Part shown: one piece after another, positions 1-8,034 of the stretch | Position numbering within the stretch: position 1 is the first letter of the stretch | Layout: every line of letters starts with the position of its first letter | NCBI GenBank assembly: GCA_905215405.1 | Contig: CAJMQE010000019.1 | Location: 1 to 48,704 of the forward strand | Source: an uncultured bacterium | GTDB lineage: Bacteria; Bacillota; Clostridia; Lachnospirales; Lachnospiraceae | DNA length: 48,704 bases | Reading direction: 5' to 3' | Position numbers and translations under genes: made by a program | The notes under the pieces: generated by a model | What the model was told of the DNA's origin: nothing | Database searches by the model: none | The model's input: only the letters and a program-made list of their open reading frames with translations

Positions 1-53
1 AAAAGTAAGAAAAAGCGAGTTAACAAGAGAAAAACTAAGATAATTATGGGAGG
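1..53 (+). repeat. 53-bp terminal inverted repeat, left copy
   Basis: The first 53 bases are identical to the reverse complement of 48650-48702. The copy ends in GGGAGG, the ribosome-binding site of the small ORF at 61-126, so both copies form the 5' leader of an inward-reading ORF. The identity stops exactly after GGGAGG. Either this is a repeated gene leader present at several genome sites, which would break an assembly here, or a real inverted repeat flanking the segment. The sequence alone cannot decide between these. Confidence 0.85.
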
Positions 54-60
54 TGTAATC

Positions 61-126
61 ATGTTTGCATGGATCATTTTTCTCGTACAATATGCGAAAA
101 AACTAAGTAAACTCCAATTCAATTAA
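61..126 (+). CDS. small hydrophobic 21-aa ORF of unknown function
   Basis: A 21-codon ORF starts at ATG 61, seven bases after a strong GGGAGG ribosome-binding site, and ends with TAA. The predicted peptide begins MFAWIIFLVQYAKK and finishes with a basic, polar tail, so it could be a single short membrane helix with a cytoplasmic positive end. A strong hairpin terminator follows at 159-234. I do not recognise it. It could be a real small membrane protein, a leader peptide, or the fortuitous start of whatever lies after a repeated leader. Its good ribosome site and terminator favour translation. Confidence 0.35.
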   Translation: MFAWIIFLVQYAKKLSKLQFN

Positions 127-158
127 GATCGTGCAGTTCTGTCTACGATCTCTTCAAT

Positions 159-234
159 AAAAAGCCACTAACTAAATCAGATAGTACTCCTGCACTCTTA
201 GCCGGTTCCATCCAGAATTAGTTAGTGGCTTTTT
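159..234. terminator. bidirectional terminator between small ORF and feoB
   Basis: A perfect 17-bp stem (159-175 with 218-234) begins with an A run and ends with a T run, so it can act on either strand. The 42-base loop is unusually long. It lies between the convergent ends of the small plus-strand ORF and feoB. Confidence 0.75.
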
Positions 235-239
235 ATTTC

Positions 240-2426
240 TTACAAGAATATCCTCGCCACACTTGTAAAGAGGAAACATAGAATCATTCCTGTTACCGTT
301 GGGATCAACAATGACAAAAATGTCCATTTCCAGTTTTTTGTTTCATGACGAATCGTCAATAACGTTGTCGAACACGGCCAATGCATTAAAGAGAATAAAA
401 TTGTACTAACAGCTGTAATCCAGGTCCAGCCATTCGTTACAAACAGTGCCTTCATTTCTGACAGACTTCCCAGCTCTAAAATACTGCCCTGCGCCATATA
501 CGCCATGATCATGATTGGAACAACAATTTCATTTGCAGGAAATCCAAGGATAAATGCAATTAGAATAACCCCATCCATTCCAAGCATCTTCGCAAATGGA
601 TCCAAAAATGCCGCGCATCTGCCAAGAATGCTAACATCACCAATCATAATATTGGCCATGAGCCAGATAAGCAATCCAGCTGGTGCTGCTACAATAACCG
701 CTCTCCTTAATACAAATAATGTTCTGTCAAAAATCGATCGAACGATGACTTTAGTTATTTGCGGCTTACGATACGATGGTAGTTCCAGTGTAAATGAGGA
801 TGGCACCCCTTTCAATACAGTCATGCTTAGTAATTTTGTCACTCCAAATGTAACACCAACTCCAAGCGCAAGCACAAGTGTAAGCATGATAGCCGAAAAA
901 GCTGATGTAAAAAATCCCCCAACACTGCCTACAAAAAACATGGTCAGTAACGCAATGATTGTTGGAAAACGTCCATTGCATGGAACAAAATTATTTGTCA
1001 ATATTGCAAGTAATCGTTCCCGCGGAGAATCAATGATTCTGCATCCAATTACGCCGACTGCATTACAGCCACATCCCATACACATTGTAAGTGCCTGTTT
1101 TCCGCATGCACAGCAGCATTTAAATGGTCTATCCAAATTGTAAGCAATACGTGGTAGATACCCCGAATCTTCAAGCAACGTAAATAACGGAAAAAAGATT
1201 GTCATAGGTGGAAGCATGACAGATACGACCCATGCCAGAACTCTGTATACACCCAACACAAGCATCTGCGTCAGCCACACTGGTGCATGAATCCAGGTAA
1301 AAAGATCCAACAATCGATCCTGTACCCAGAAAAGCCAATCTGAGAGCCATTGCGACGGATAATTCGCCCCTGTGATTGTAATCCAGAAAATCACAGCTAA
1401 CAAAAGCAACATGATCGGATAACCTCCCCACTTGCTGGTAAGGACACGATCAAGCGACTGATCCAGGGCATTATATTCATCTTTTTCGCATGTTACCACT
1501 CCATCACAGATCTCTTCTGCCTTCGTAACAAGTGTAGTGACCACAAAATCTTTTAAAGTATCTGCATTGAGTCCAAATGTATAAAGCATTTTATTAGCTT
1601 TACGTAAAACTTCATGTAGTTCTTCATTCTGTAAAAATTCATCACCAAGATAATGATTCATCTCCTTTATCAGAGAAGCATCCTGGTCCAGTAATTTTAG
1701 AGCCAACCATCTGCTATTTATTTTCTTCTCTGAAATGGTTTCAAGAGTTTCCTGTCCCTCTTCCTTTTTTTCCTCTGATATATTTCTTTCTAATAAATGC
1801 TTAATTACCGGTTCTACCATACAAATAGCTTCTTCCAATATATCCGGATATTCCACTTTTACCGGTCTTTGCTCTGTTTTTCCATCGAGAAGATGATCTG
1901 CTACCTGCATCAACGCAGCAAGAGAACGTTTCTTCCTTGCAGTAGTTCCGACGACTGGTACACCAACTCTTTTTGATAATTCTTCCAGATCAATATGAAT
2001 CTTTTTACGTTTTGCCTCATCCATCAGATTCACACAAATTATGACCCGATCTGTAATTTCCAACGTTTGTAATACCAGATTCAGATTTCGTTCCAAACAG
2101 GTTGCATCACAAACAACAATAACTGCGTCCGGTTCCCCAAAGCAGATAAAATTTCTTGCCACCTCTTCTTCCGCTGAATGTGCCAGCAGTGAATATGTTC
2201 CTGGAATATCAACTAGAACATACCCATGTGTCTTGCTCTTATAATACCCCTGCGCATTTGAAACTGTCTTTCCCGGCCAGTTCCCTGTGTGTTGTTTCAT
2301 TCCAGTCAACCCATTAAAGACAGTACTTTTACCGACATTGGGGTTACCTGCAAGTGCAACAACATAATCGTGCTCACTCTGTTTTTTGATATCTAATTGA
2401 GAATCTATCGACTTTTCAAGTTCCAT
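240..2426 (-). CDS. feoB: FeoB ferrous iron transporter
   Basis: A large inner-membrane Fe(II) permease with an N-terminal G domain. Visible motifs are the P loop GNPNVGKST (about residue 27), the G3 motif DIPGTYSL (about 73) and the G4-type NLMDE. The C-terminal half holds several membrane segments and a Cys-rich loop (PFKCCCACG). Length is about 728 aa, usual for a short FeoB. I take ATG 2426 as the start because it lies one base after the feoA stop and has AAGGA upstream; an ATG ten codons earlier has no ribosome site. It is translationally coupled to feoA, and expression is probably controlled from the shared regulatory region with the DtxR-type gene. Confidence 0.95.
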   Translation of the reverse strand: MELEKSIDSQLDIKKQSEHDYVVALAGNPNVGKSTVFNGLTGMKQHTGNWPGKTVSNAQGYYKSKTHGYVLVDIPGTYSLLAHSAEEEVARNFICFGEPDAVIVVCDATCLERNLNLVLQTLEITDRVIICVNLMDEAKRKKIHIDLEELSKRVGVPVVGTTARKKRSLAALMQVADHLLDGKTEQRPVKVEYPDILEEAICMVEPVIKHLLERNISEEKKEEGQETLETISEKKINSRWLALKLLDQDASLIKEMNHYLGDEFLQNEELHEVLRKANKMLYTFGLNADTLKDFVVTTLVTKAEEICDGVVTCEKDEYNALDQSLDRVLTSKWGGYPIMLLLLAVIFWITITGANYPSQWLSDWLFWVQDRLLDLFTWIHAPVWLTQMLVLGVYRVLAWVVSVMLPPMTIFFPLFTLLEDSGYLPRIAYNLDRPFKCCCACGKQALTMCMGCGCNAVGVIGCRIIDSPRERLLAILTNNFVPCNGRFPTIIALLTMFFVGSVGGFFTSAFSAIMLTLVLALGVGVTFGVTKLLSMTVLKGVPSSFTLELPSYRKPQITKVIVRSIFDRTLFVLRRAVIVAAPAGLLIWLMANIMIGDVSILGRCAAFLDPFAKMLGMDGVILIAFILGFPANEIVVPIMIMAYMAQGSILELGSLSEMKALFVTNGWTWITAVSTILFSLMHWPCSTTLLTIRHETKNWKWTFLSLLIPTVTGMILCFLFTSVARIFL

Positions 2427-2427
2427 A

Positions 2428-2679
2428 TCAAACCGATCCTTTCTCACAATCATCAATCAGAATATTTTCACAATCCTCTTTTCGAATAGCAATCACGGCA
2501 CCACGAATCAAAAATGCTTTTGGGTCGCCTGCCGGACTTTTTCCAAGACATTCAATTTTTGTATTTTCGATTAATCCAATATCAAGCAGCCGACGTCTCA
2601 TGGAACCATCAGCACGTAATTCCTTTACATTTGCACAGTCGCCAGGTCTTATATTATTCAGCGTTTTTCTATCCTTCAT
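2428..2679 (-). CDS. feoA: FeoA, SH3-like ferrous iron transport accessory protein
   Basis: A small cytoplasmic SH3-like protein of 83 aa that works with FeoB. The fold is indicated by the N-terminal NIRPGDCANVKEL strand, a central RRRLLDIGLIENTKIECLG turn-strand and the C-terminal IRGAVIAIRKEDCENI. I chose ATG 2679 because GGGGGA lies six bases upstream; the longer frame to 2727 has no ribosome site and adds residues not typical of FeoA. The stop codon TGA is followed after one base by the feoB start, which suggests translational coupling. First gene of a two-gene operon. Confidence 0.9.
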   Translation of the reverse strand: MKDRKTLNNIRPGDCANVKELRADGSMRRRLLDIGLIENTKIECLGKSPAGDPKAFLIRGAVIAIRKEDCENILIDDCEKGSV

Positions 2680-2774
2680 AAATTTCCCCCAGTTCACCAC
2701 ATCTAAGCATAAACTTTTACTCTTCATGCATAATTTAGATTAGGGTAACTTTCTTTCTTCACACTTATGATATT

Positions 2775-2847
2775 AGCTGTAACAAAAAATGTTACGCTAT
2801 CTATTCGTAATAGCATTTATAAATTACAAATTACATATAATTTATAA
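2775..2847. promoter_or_regulatory. feoA/DtxR-type divergent regulatory region with two dyads
   Basis: The 254-bp divergent interval has two inverted repeats. One is GTAAC-7-GTTAC at 2779-2795, flanked by TAGC and GCTA with one bulged base. The other is TTATAAATT-13-AATTTATAA at 2817-2847, which overlaps a TATAAT hexamer (2836-2841) suited to the rightward regulator gene. Either could be the operator of the adjacent metal-dependent regulator. Neither matches a consensus I can name confidently. Confidence 0.4.
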
Positions 2848-2933
2848 ATATCTGTAAATATCTGCAAACAGTTCCATACAATAATAGCAACAACAGAAAC
2901 TAAAAAATTTCATTCACTTAAGGGGTAGATATT

Positions 2934-3392
2934 TTGCTACAGCATGATGCATTTTATACAATGAAAGGATATCAGATCAATGAAGATGGACAATTGTCCA
3001 CAGCAATGGAAGATTACCTGGAAATGATCAGCCGGCTATTAAAAGGAAATACGGTTGTTAGGACAGGCGAACTGGCCGAACAGCTACACGTTACACCATC
3101 TTCCGCTTCCAAAATGATTCAGCAGCTCAAACAGGCTGGCCTCATCCATACAGAAAAATACAGCTATATTCAATTAACTAAAAAAGGGGAAAAAGAGGGA
3201 AACTATCTTCTTTGGAGACATGATGTAATACAGAACTTCCTCTGTGCATTAAATCATTCCGAAGACGAGTTGGAACAAGTAGAAAAAATAGAGCATTTTT
3301 TAAACAAACGAACAATTAAAAATCTTCATGCATTGACAACTCTTCTCAATACCGATCACTCAGACTTTCTTCCTGATGGAGAAGAAACCTGA
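2934..3392 (+). CDS. DtxR/MntR-family metal-dependent transcriptional regulator
   Basis: A 152-aa regulator with an N-terminal winged helix (TAMEDYLEMISRLLKG, then RTGELAEQLHVTPSSASKMIQQL) and a dimerisation region containing the family's WRHDVIQNFL helix. This is the length of MntR-type proteins without the C-terminal SH3 domain. The start is TTG 2934 with AGGGG about nine bases upstream; an ATG at 2961 is possible. Divergent from feoAB, it is likely the Fe(II)- or Mn(II)-responsive repressor of iron uptake. Metal preference cannot be told from the sequence. Confidence 0.85.
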   Translation: MLQHDAFYTMKGYQINEDGQLSTAMEDYLEMISRLLKGNTVVRTGELAEQLHVTPSSASKMIQQLKQAGLIHTEKYSYIQLTKKGEKEGNYLLWRHDVIQNFLCALNHSEDELEQVEKIEHFLNKRTIKNLHALTTLLNTDHSDFLPDGEET

Positions 3393-3541
3393 AACATAAG
3401 CATACATACACATATATGAAGACATACTTTGCTTAATTTTTGACCTGGATATAACTATGAAATTATGTATTCGAACGAATTGATACATTCAGCTTTTCAC
3501 TATATTAAAATAATTATAAATTATAACACATTTCAATCTAC

Positions 3542-3947
3542 GGGCTCTTATCATCTATATGACTATTTGAATAATTGACTCCTATATTACAACCACTTCT
3601 ATTACAGACTTTAATGTTACAGCCTATTAGTATGATGGACTTTTAAGTTACAACTATTTCATTTACAGATTCTTATGTTATATGTTACAACTATGTGTCA
3701 ATTATAGAGTCTTGCGCTATAATCGAATCGTATGGTTTATTCTTATGACACATGCCTAATCAAATGAAGGACTCTTATGCTACATGCCTAATCGAATGAT
3801 CGACACTTATGCTACATGTCTAATCGAATAATAGACTTATGCTACATGCCTAATCGAATAATAGACTCGTACTACATACCTAATTGAATATTCGACTCGT
3901 ATGCTACATGTTCTAATCTTAAAATCTTAAGATCGACTCATATATAC
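3542..3947. repeat. degenerate ~31-bp tandem repeat array, non-coding
   Basis: The interval 3393-4038 has no gene. Most of it is about 12 diverged units of 30-41 bp, many starting GACT. GACT occurs at 3577, 3607, 3638, 3770, 3834, 3864, 3894 and 3935, with near matches at 3668 and 3802. The best-kept core, GCTACATGCCTAATCGAAT, recurs with few changes at 3779, 3811 and 3841. The left half is much more degraded than the right, as if newer units were added on the glgA side. Stops occur in the repeat frames I read on each strand. It lies between convergent gene ends, just before a terminator. Confidence 0.8.
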
Positions 3948-3948
3948 A

Positions 3949-3978
3949 AAAAAATCTGGCTCGCAAGCCAGATTTTTT
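3949..3978. terminator. bidirectional rho-independent terminator
   Basis: A perfect 13-bp stem (3949-3961 with 3966-3978) around the tetraloop CGCA, with an A run on one side and a T run on the other. It terminates glgA on the minus strand and any transcript crossing the tandem array on the plus strand. Confidence 0.9.
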
Positions 3979-4038
3979 ATATCTACTTTAGTTTGATGAT
4001 AATAATAAAAATATAACCCTCAAATATAGTATTTCTTT

Positions 4039-5475
4039 TTACAGCTGATCATATAAATCCTGATATTTCTCTGCAGATTTATTCCAGGAAAAATCTGTTT
4101 TCATCGCTCTGTCAACGATTTTGTTCCATTCCCGCTTTCTGCCATAATAAATACTCTTTGCATAATTAATGATTGTCAGCATTTCGTGTGCATTGTAATT
4201 TGCAAATGAAAATCCAGTTCCCGTACCCTCATATTCGTTATAAGCTTCCACTGTATCTTTCAATCCGCCTGTTTCACGAACAATTGGAATTGTACCATAT
4301 CGAAGACTCATTAACTGGCTCAAACCACATGGTTCGAACAACGAAGGCATAAGGAACGCATCACAGGATGCATAAATCTTATGCGCCATATCTTCAGAAT
4401 AATAAATATTTGCAGAAACACGATTGTTGTATTTCCAATCGAAATGACGGAACATATTTTCATATTTCTCATCACCGGTACCAAGCACAACAAGTTGTAC
4501 ATCATCAGTGCAGATCTGATCCATAACATAGGCTATCAGATCAAGACCTTTCTGATCAGTCAGTCTGGAAACAACTCCGATCATGAATTTTCCTTTGTCT
4601 TCCTGCAGACCTAATTCTTTTTGAAGCGCAACTTTATTCTTCCACTTCTCTTTACGAAATGTAATCTGATTATAATTATGTACGATTCTTGCATCCGTTT
4701 CCGGATTATATTCCTGATAGTCAATTCCATTGACAATGCCTGAAAGTGCATTTGATCTTGCATTCATTAAGCCATCCAGATTTTCCCCATAAAATGGTGT
4801 CTTAATTTCTTCTGCATAAGTCGCACTAACAGTCGTAACACGATCTGCATATACGATGCCGCCTTTCAGATAATTTGCATCTTTATAAGCTTCTAACTTA
4901 TCTGGTGTAAAGAAATTTTCATTTAAACCAGTAATGTCGATTACTTTCTTCTGATCCCAGATTCCCTGGAACTTCAGGTTATGTATTGTCATTATTGATT
5001 TCACATTTTCATAATACTCACCTGTTGAAAAACGTTCATGCAGATATACAGGTATCAGGCCTGTCTGCCAGTCATGGCAATGAATGATATCTGGTTTAAA
5101 ACCAAGAACAGGTATTGCTGATAACGCCGCTTTACTAAAGAATGCAAACTTCTCAATATCCTCATGAATATAACTATAAGGCTTCGGTCCACCGAAATAA
5201 AACTCATTATCGATGAAATAAAACTTTACGCCGTTATAATCCATCTCAAATACTCCAACGTATTGTCTGCGCCATGATAAATCAATATAAAAACTGGTTT
5301 TATACGACATCTGGTTACCAAATTCATCTGGAATACATGTGTACTTTGGAATCATTACTCTTACGTCATACTTTTCTTTGTCAAAATACATTGGTAAAGA
5401 ACCAACTACATCGGCAAGTCCGCCTGTTTTAATAAATGGAACTGCCTCCGATGCGATAAACAAAACGTTTTTCAT
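4039..5475 (-). CDS. glgA: glycogen synthase (ADP-glucose), GT5 family
   Basis: A cytosolic glucosyltransferase that extends alpha-1,4-glucan from ADP-glucose. The 478-aa length is typical. The N-terminal Rossmann domain has the ADP-glucose motif KTGGLADVVGSLP at residues 17-29. The C-terminal domain has the conserved EPCGLSQLMSLRYGTIPIV and RETGGLKDTV motifs. GGGGG lies just before the ATG. No other glg gene is adjacent; it is monocistronic with its own promoter and terminator. A short hairpin, AAAGTGA-TCACTTT, sits in the leader near 5514-5531. Confidence 0.95.
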   Translation of the reverse strand: MKNVLFIASEAVPFIKTGGLADVVGSLPMYFDKEKYDVRVMIPKYTCIPDEFGNQMSYKTSFYIDLSWRRQYVGVFEMDYNGVKFYFIDNEFYFGGPKPYSYIHEDIEKFAFFSKAALSAIPVLGFKPDIIHCHDWQTGLIPVYLHERFSTGEYYENVKSIMTIHNLKFQGIWDQKKVIDITGLNENFFTPDKLEAYKDANYLKGGIVYADRVTTVSATYAEEIKTPFYGENLDGLMNARSNALSGIVNGIDYQEYNPETDARIVHNYNQITFRKEKWKNKVALQKELGLQEDKGKFMIGVVSRLTDQKGLDLIAYVMDQICTDDVQLVVLGTGDEKYENMFRHFDWKYNNRVSANIYYSEDMAHKIYASCDAFLMPSLFEPCGLSQLMSLRYGTIPIVRETGGLKDTVEAYNEYEGTGTGFSFANYNAHEMLTIINYAKSIYYGRKREWNKIVDRAMKTDFSWNKSAEKYQDLYDQL

Positions 5476-5553
5476 AAAATGCCCCCATTAATTACGTTAT
5501 TCAATTATTTTAAAGTGAACCCTCACTTTTTTATCAATTAGTGAATTACTAAT

Positions 5554-5562
5554 ATTATATCA
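5554..5562 (-). promoter_or_regulatory. extended -10 promoter for glgA
   Basis: On the minus strand TGATATAAT forms an extended -10 element about 80 bases before the glgA start. A weak TTCTCA lies 17 bases upstream. Probably a sigma-A promoter. Confidence 0.5.
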
Positions 5563-5680
5563 CGATCAACCAATTTTGAGAATTAGTTTTATGCTTGTAT
5601 TAAAATTATATGTATTCGTTACAATCGAACTTAATAGCAATAAAAGATATTAATTAATGACGCTAAATAAAAGATGATAA

Positions 5681-5717
5681 ATAAAAAGAATCAAAATTAA
5701 ATTTTGATTCTTTTTAT
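5681..5717. terminator. terminator between the wall hydrolase gene and glgA
   Basis: A 17-bp perfect stem (5681-5697 with 5701-5717) with a three-base loop, A-rich then T-rich. It lies five bases past the stop of the NlpC/P60 gene and upstream of the glgA promoter. Confidence 0.85.
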
Positions 5718-5721
5718 TATA

Positions 5722-6822
5722 CTACCAATATCTTCTGATTGATGTAATTGAAAGATTGATGCCCGTTGCACTTGCTACTTTAACAACTGCACCAGGTACT
5801 GGAGCATGAATAATCTGTCCACCACCAATATAAACTGCAACATGTCCTGGATAACAAATAATGTCACCTGGTAACGCATCTGCAAGACTACCTACAGAAG
5901 TACCAGATTCTGCCTGTGCACCAGAAGTTCTTGGAATTGAAATTCCTGCCGCTCTACATGCATACTGAGTTAATCCTGAACAGTCAAATCCACTCATAGA
6001 TGTTCCACCTGGTACATAAGGAACACCACGTGCACTATAAGCTGCATTTACAATTGCCTGTGCTGCACTGGAATCATTCTTTGCTGATGAAACACTTGCT
6101 GATGCTGCTACAGAACTTCCTGTACTTCCTGTCTTATTAGATGTTGATGATGTAGATGTTGAAGTTGAAGTTGATGCTGCCGCTGTTGCTCTGGCTGCTT
6201 CAGCTGCTGCTGCCTGTTTAGCTGCTTCTTCTGTTGCTGCTGCAACCTGTTCATCAAGATCTGATACCTGACCCTGTTTTTCATCAATTGTAGCATATAA
6301 TGTAGCCTGTTTTTCAGTCATCTGCTGGCTGTAAGTATCAAGCTCTGCTTTTTCATTTTCAAGTTCTGTTTTCTGATCTTTGATCTGCTGTGCTGTCTGA
6401 GCCATCTCACCAAGCTTTTCACGATCATAATCGTATACCTGCTGTAAGTATTCAGCTTTATTTAAGACTTCACTCATGCTTTCTGAAGAAACAAGAGTTT
6501 CCATAATAGAAGCAGACTGATCTTCATACATATATTTTATTCTAAGTTTCATATCTTCATACTGAGCGGCCTGTAAAGCTTCTGAAGCAGACAACTGATC
6601 AGATACTGTTGTGATCTGATCCTGTGTATCAGACATCTTTAACTCAAGGTCATTCATCTCTATAAGTAAGTATGATAATTCATTCTGTAAAGAATCCACT
6701 TCTGACTGTGCTGCATTTCTCTGATTCTTTAATGTGTCGATATCGTCTGCAAAAACAGTCATCCCCGTCATTGTTGTTGCCAGTGCAACTGCTGTTAATG
6801 TTTTTAAAGCGTATTTTTTCAT
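5722..6822 (-). CDS. secreted NlpC/P60 peptidoglycan hydrolase with coiled coil
   Basis: A 366-aa exported cell-wall endopeptidase. A signal peptide (KKYALKTLTAVALATTMTG, cleaved near VFA-DD) is followed by a long coiled coil (about 27-200) of the CwlO/PcsB kind. Next is an Ala/Ser/Thr-rich linker, then a C-terminal NlpC/P60 domain. Catalytic residues are visible: Cys in GFDCSGLTQ, His in PGHVAVYIG and a third polar site near IIHAPVPG. ATG 6822 has AAGGA at seven bases and is preferred over the adjacent TTG. The family cleaves stem peptides during growth or division. The coiled coil suggests control by an FtsEX-type complex, which is not in this window. Confidence 0.9.
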   Translation of the reverse strand: MKKYALKTLTAVALATTMTGMTVFADDIDTLKNQRNAAQSEVDSLQNELSYLLIEMNDLELKMSDTQDQITTVSDQLSASEALQAAQYEDMKLRIKYMYEDQSASIMETLVSSESMSEVLNKAEYLQQVYDYDREKLGEMAQTAQQIKDQKTELENEKAELDTYSQQMTEKQATLYATIDEKQGQVSDLDEQVAAATEEAAKQAAAAEAARATAAASTSTSTSTSSTSNKTGSTGSSVAASASVSSAKNDSSAAQAIVNAAYSARGVPYVPGGTSMSGFDCSGLTQYACRAAGISIPRTSGAQAESGTSVGSLADALPGDIICYPGHVAVYIGGGQIIHAPVPGAVVKVASATGINLSITSIRRYW

Positions 6823-6981
6823 CAAACTATCCTTCTTAATTATTACAATTATTTTAAATAAAGTTAAATTTTATTTAATTCTTTATTATTATAATATATC
6901 TTAGCCCAGATATCAACCCGTTTTTTAAATTTTCGCACAATTAATTTCCATTTAATACCATTAGTTTGAGCATTATGACAA

Positions 6982-7015
6982 AAAAGAGATAACAGAATGG
7001 ACTGTTATCTCTTTT
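6982..7015 (-). terminator. spo0A terminator
   Basis: A 14-bp perfect stem (6982-6995 with 7002-7015) and a six-base loop, followed on the minus strand by a T run. It lies about 80 bases past the spo0A stop. Confidence 0.85.
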
Positions 7016-7093
7016 CATACTCTTTTTCAGTTTGAAATCAGTTAACATAATTGTAATACTTTTGTAATAATACAATTTATAGTTCTTATCTGA

Positions 7094-7912
7094 TTACTTA
7101 ATATTGTACTGTAATCTGATCTTATCAGAAATCAGTGCAATAAATTCTGAATTTGTAGGTTTTCCCTTACCATTACTTACTGTGTAACCAAATAAATCGT
7201 TCAGAGTATCTGTATTACCTCTGCTCCATGCAACTTCAATCGCATGTCTGATTGCTCTCTCAACACGGCTTGAAGTCGTCTGGTATTTCTTTGCAATCGT
7301 TGGATAAAGAATCTTCGTAATACTATTGATAATATCGTTATCCCTGATAGATAAAAGAATGGCATCCCTTAAATACTGATATCCTTTTATATGTGCTGGA
7401 ATTCCGATCTCATGTATGATCTCAGTAACATTCGCTTCAAGACTTCTGTCTGAAATCTGCTGCGGTTCCTCATCGAACTCAGGCTGATTGACAACTGAAT
7501 TTTTAAAAGGAGAGGCTGTTACATGTCTCTTTCCGTTATTCTTAATGCTTCTTAATCTGTTAATAAGCACTTTGTTATCGAATGGTTTCATAATATAGTA
7601 ATTAGCACCCAGATTAAATGCATCTTCGGTTATCCCCTCTTGACCGACAGCACTTACAACGATGAATACTGGTGCATTTTTAATATTTTTATCTTCCCGT
7701 ACTCGTTCCATAACACTTAATCCGTCGAGTTTTGGCATAATAATGTCAAGTAACACGACATCTGGCTCTTTTTCCCTTATAATATTAAGTGTCTCTTCCC
7801 CATTTGTGGCTTTTCCAACAAGATTTAAATCTTCTTCACTGCCGATTACGTCGCCGAGAATTTCTAACATATTCTCATTATCATCTGCAATGGCCACTTT
7901 CAATTTATCCAT
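7094..7912 (-). CDS. spo0A: Spo0A, master response regulator of sporulation
   Basis: A 272-aa DNA-binding response regulator that commits the cell to sporulation. The receiver domain shows the acidic pair D10-D11, the phosphorylated D56 in VVLLDIIMP and the conserved Lys in YYIMKPFD. The C-terminal Spo0A domain carries the recognition region SSRVERAIRHAIEVAWSRGN and the end DKIRLQYNIK. AGGAGG lies eight bases before the ATG. The gene follows spoIVB, the standard clostridial and bacillar order. A 0A box upstream suggests autoregulation. Confidence 0.98.
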   Translation of the reverse strand: MDKLKVAIADDNENMLEILGDVIGSEEDLNLVGKATNGEETLNIIREKEPDVVLLDIIMPKLDGLSVMERVREDKNIKNAPVFIVVSAVGQEGITEDAFNLGANYYIMKPFDNKVLINRLRSIKNNGKRHVTASPFKNSVVNQPEFDEEPQQISDRSLEANVTEIIHEIGIPAHIKGYQYLRDAILLSIRDNDIINSITKILYPTIAKKYQTTSSRVERAIRHAIEVAWSRGNTDTLNDLFGYTVSNGKGKPTNSEFIALISDKIRLQYNIK

Positions 7913-7992
7913 ACTATTGTCCTCCTAATAATTACTTCCTCTGTAATTATATATTTTATGTCGTTTCATATCAATACATAATTATCGCATTG

Positions 7993-7999
7993 TTCGACA
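7993..7999 (-). promoter_or_regulatory. 0A box upstream of spo0A
   Basis: On the minus strand this is TGTCGAA, an exact match to the core Spo0A binding site, about 80 bases before the spo0A start. A weaker TGTCGTT lies nearby on the other strand around 7949. It fits autoregulation of spo0A by phosphorylated Spo0A. A seven-base match can occur by chance, but the position is apt. Confidence 0.6.
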
Positions 8000-8027
8000 T
8001 TTAATGACAATTTAATAGAAATTTAAT
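8000..8027. promoter_or_regulatory. three helically phased TTTAAT repeats
   Basis: TTTAAT occurs at 8000, 8011 and 8022, exactly 11 bp apart, directly beside the 0A box and just past the spoIVB stop. Phasing at one helical turn is typical of sites for OmpR/PhoB-type regulators. The factor is unknown, and in AT-rich DNA chance is possible. Confidence 0.4.
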
Positions 8028-8034
8028 GCTTTTT

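Noticed and set aside
505..1143. Long plus-strand ORF inside feoB, and similar antisense ORFs in dxs, tlyA and others
   Set aside because: They lie opposite clear genes and read as low-complexity shadows without ribosome sites or domains.
3542..3947. CRISPR array
   Set aside because: Units are adjacent and diverged, with no constant repeat separated by unique spacers, and there are no cas genes.
6108..6296. 62-aa Gln-rich ORF within the NlpC/P60 gene
   Set aside because: It is an alternative frame of the Ala/Ser/Thr-rich linker codons.
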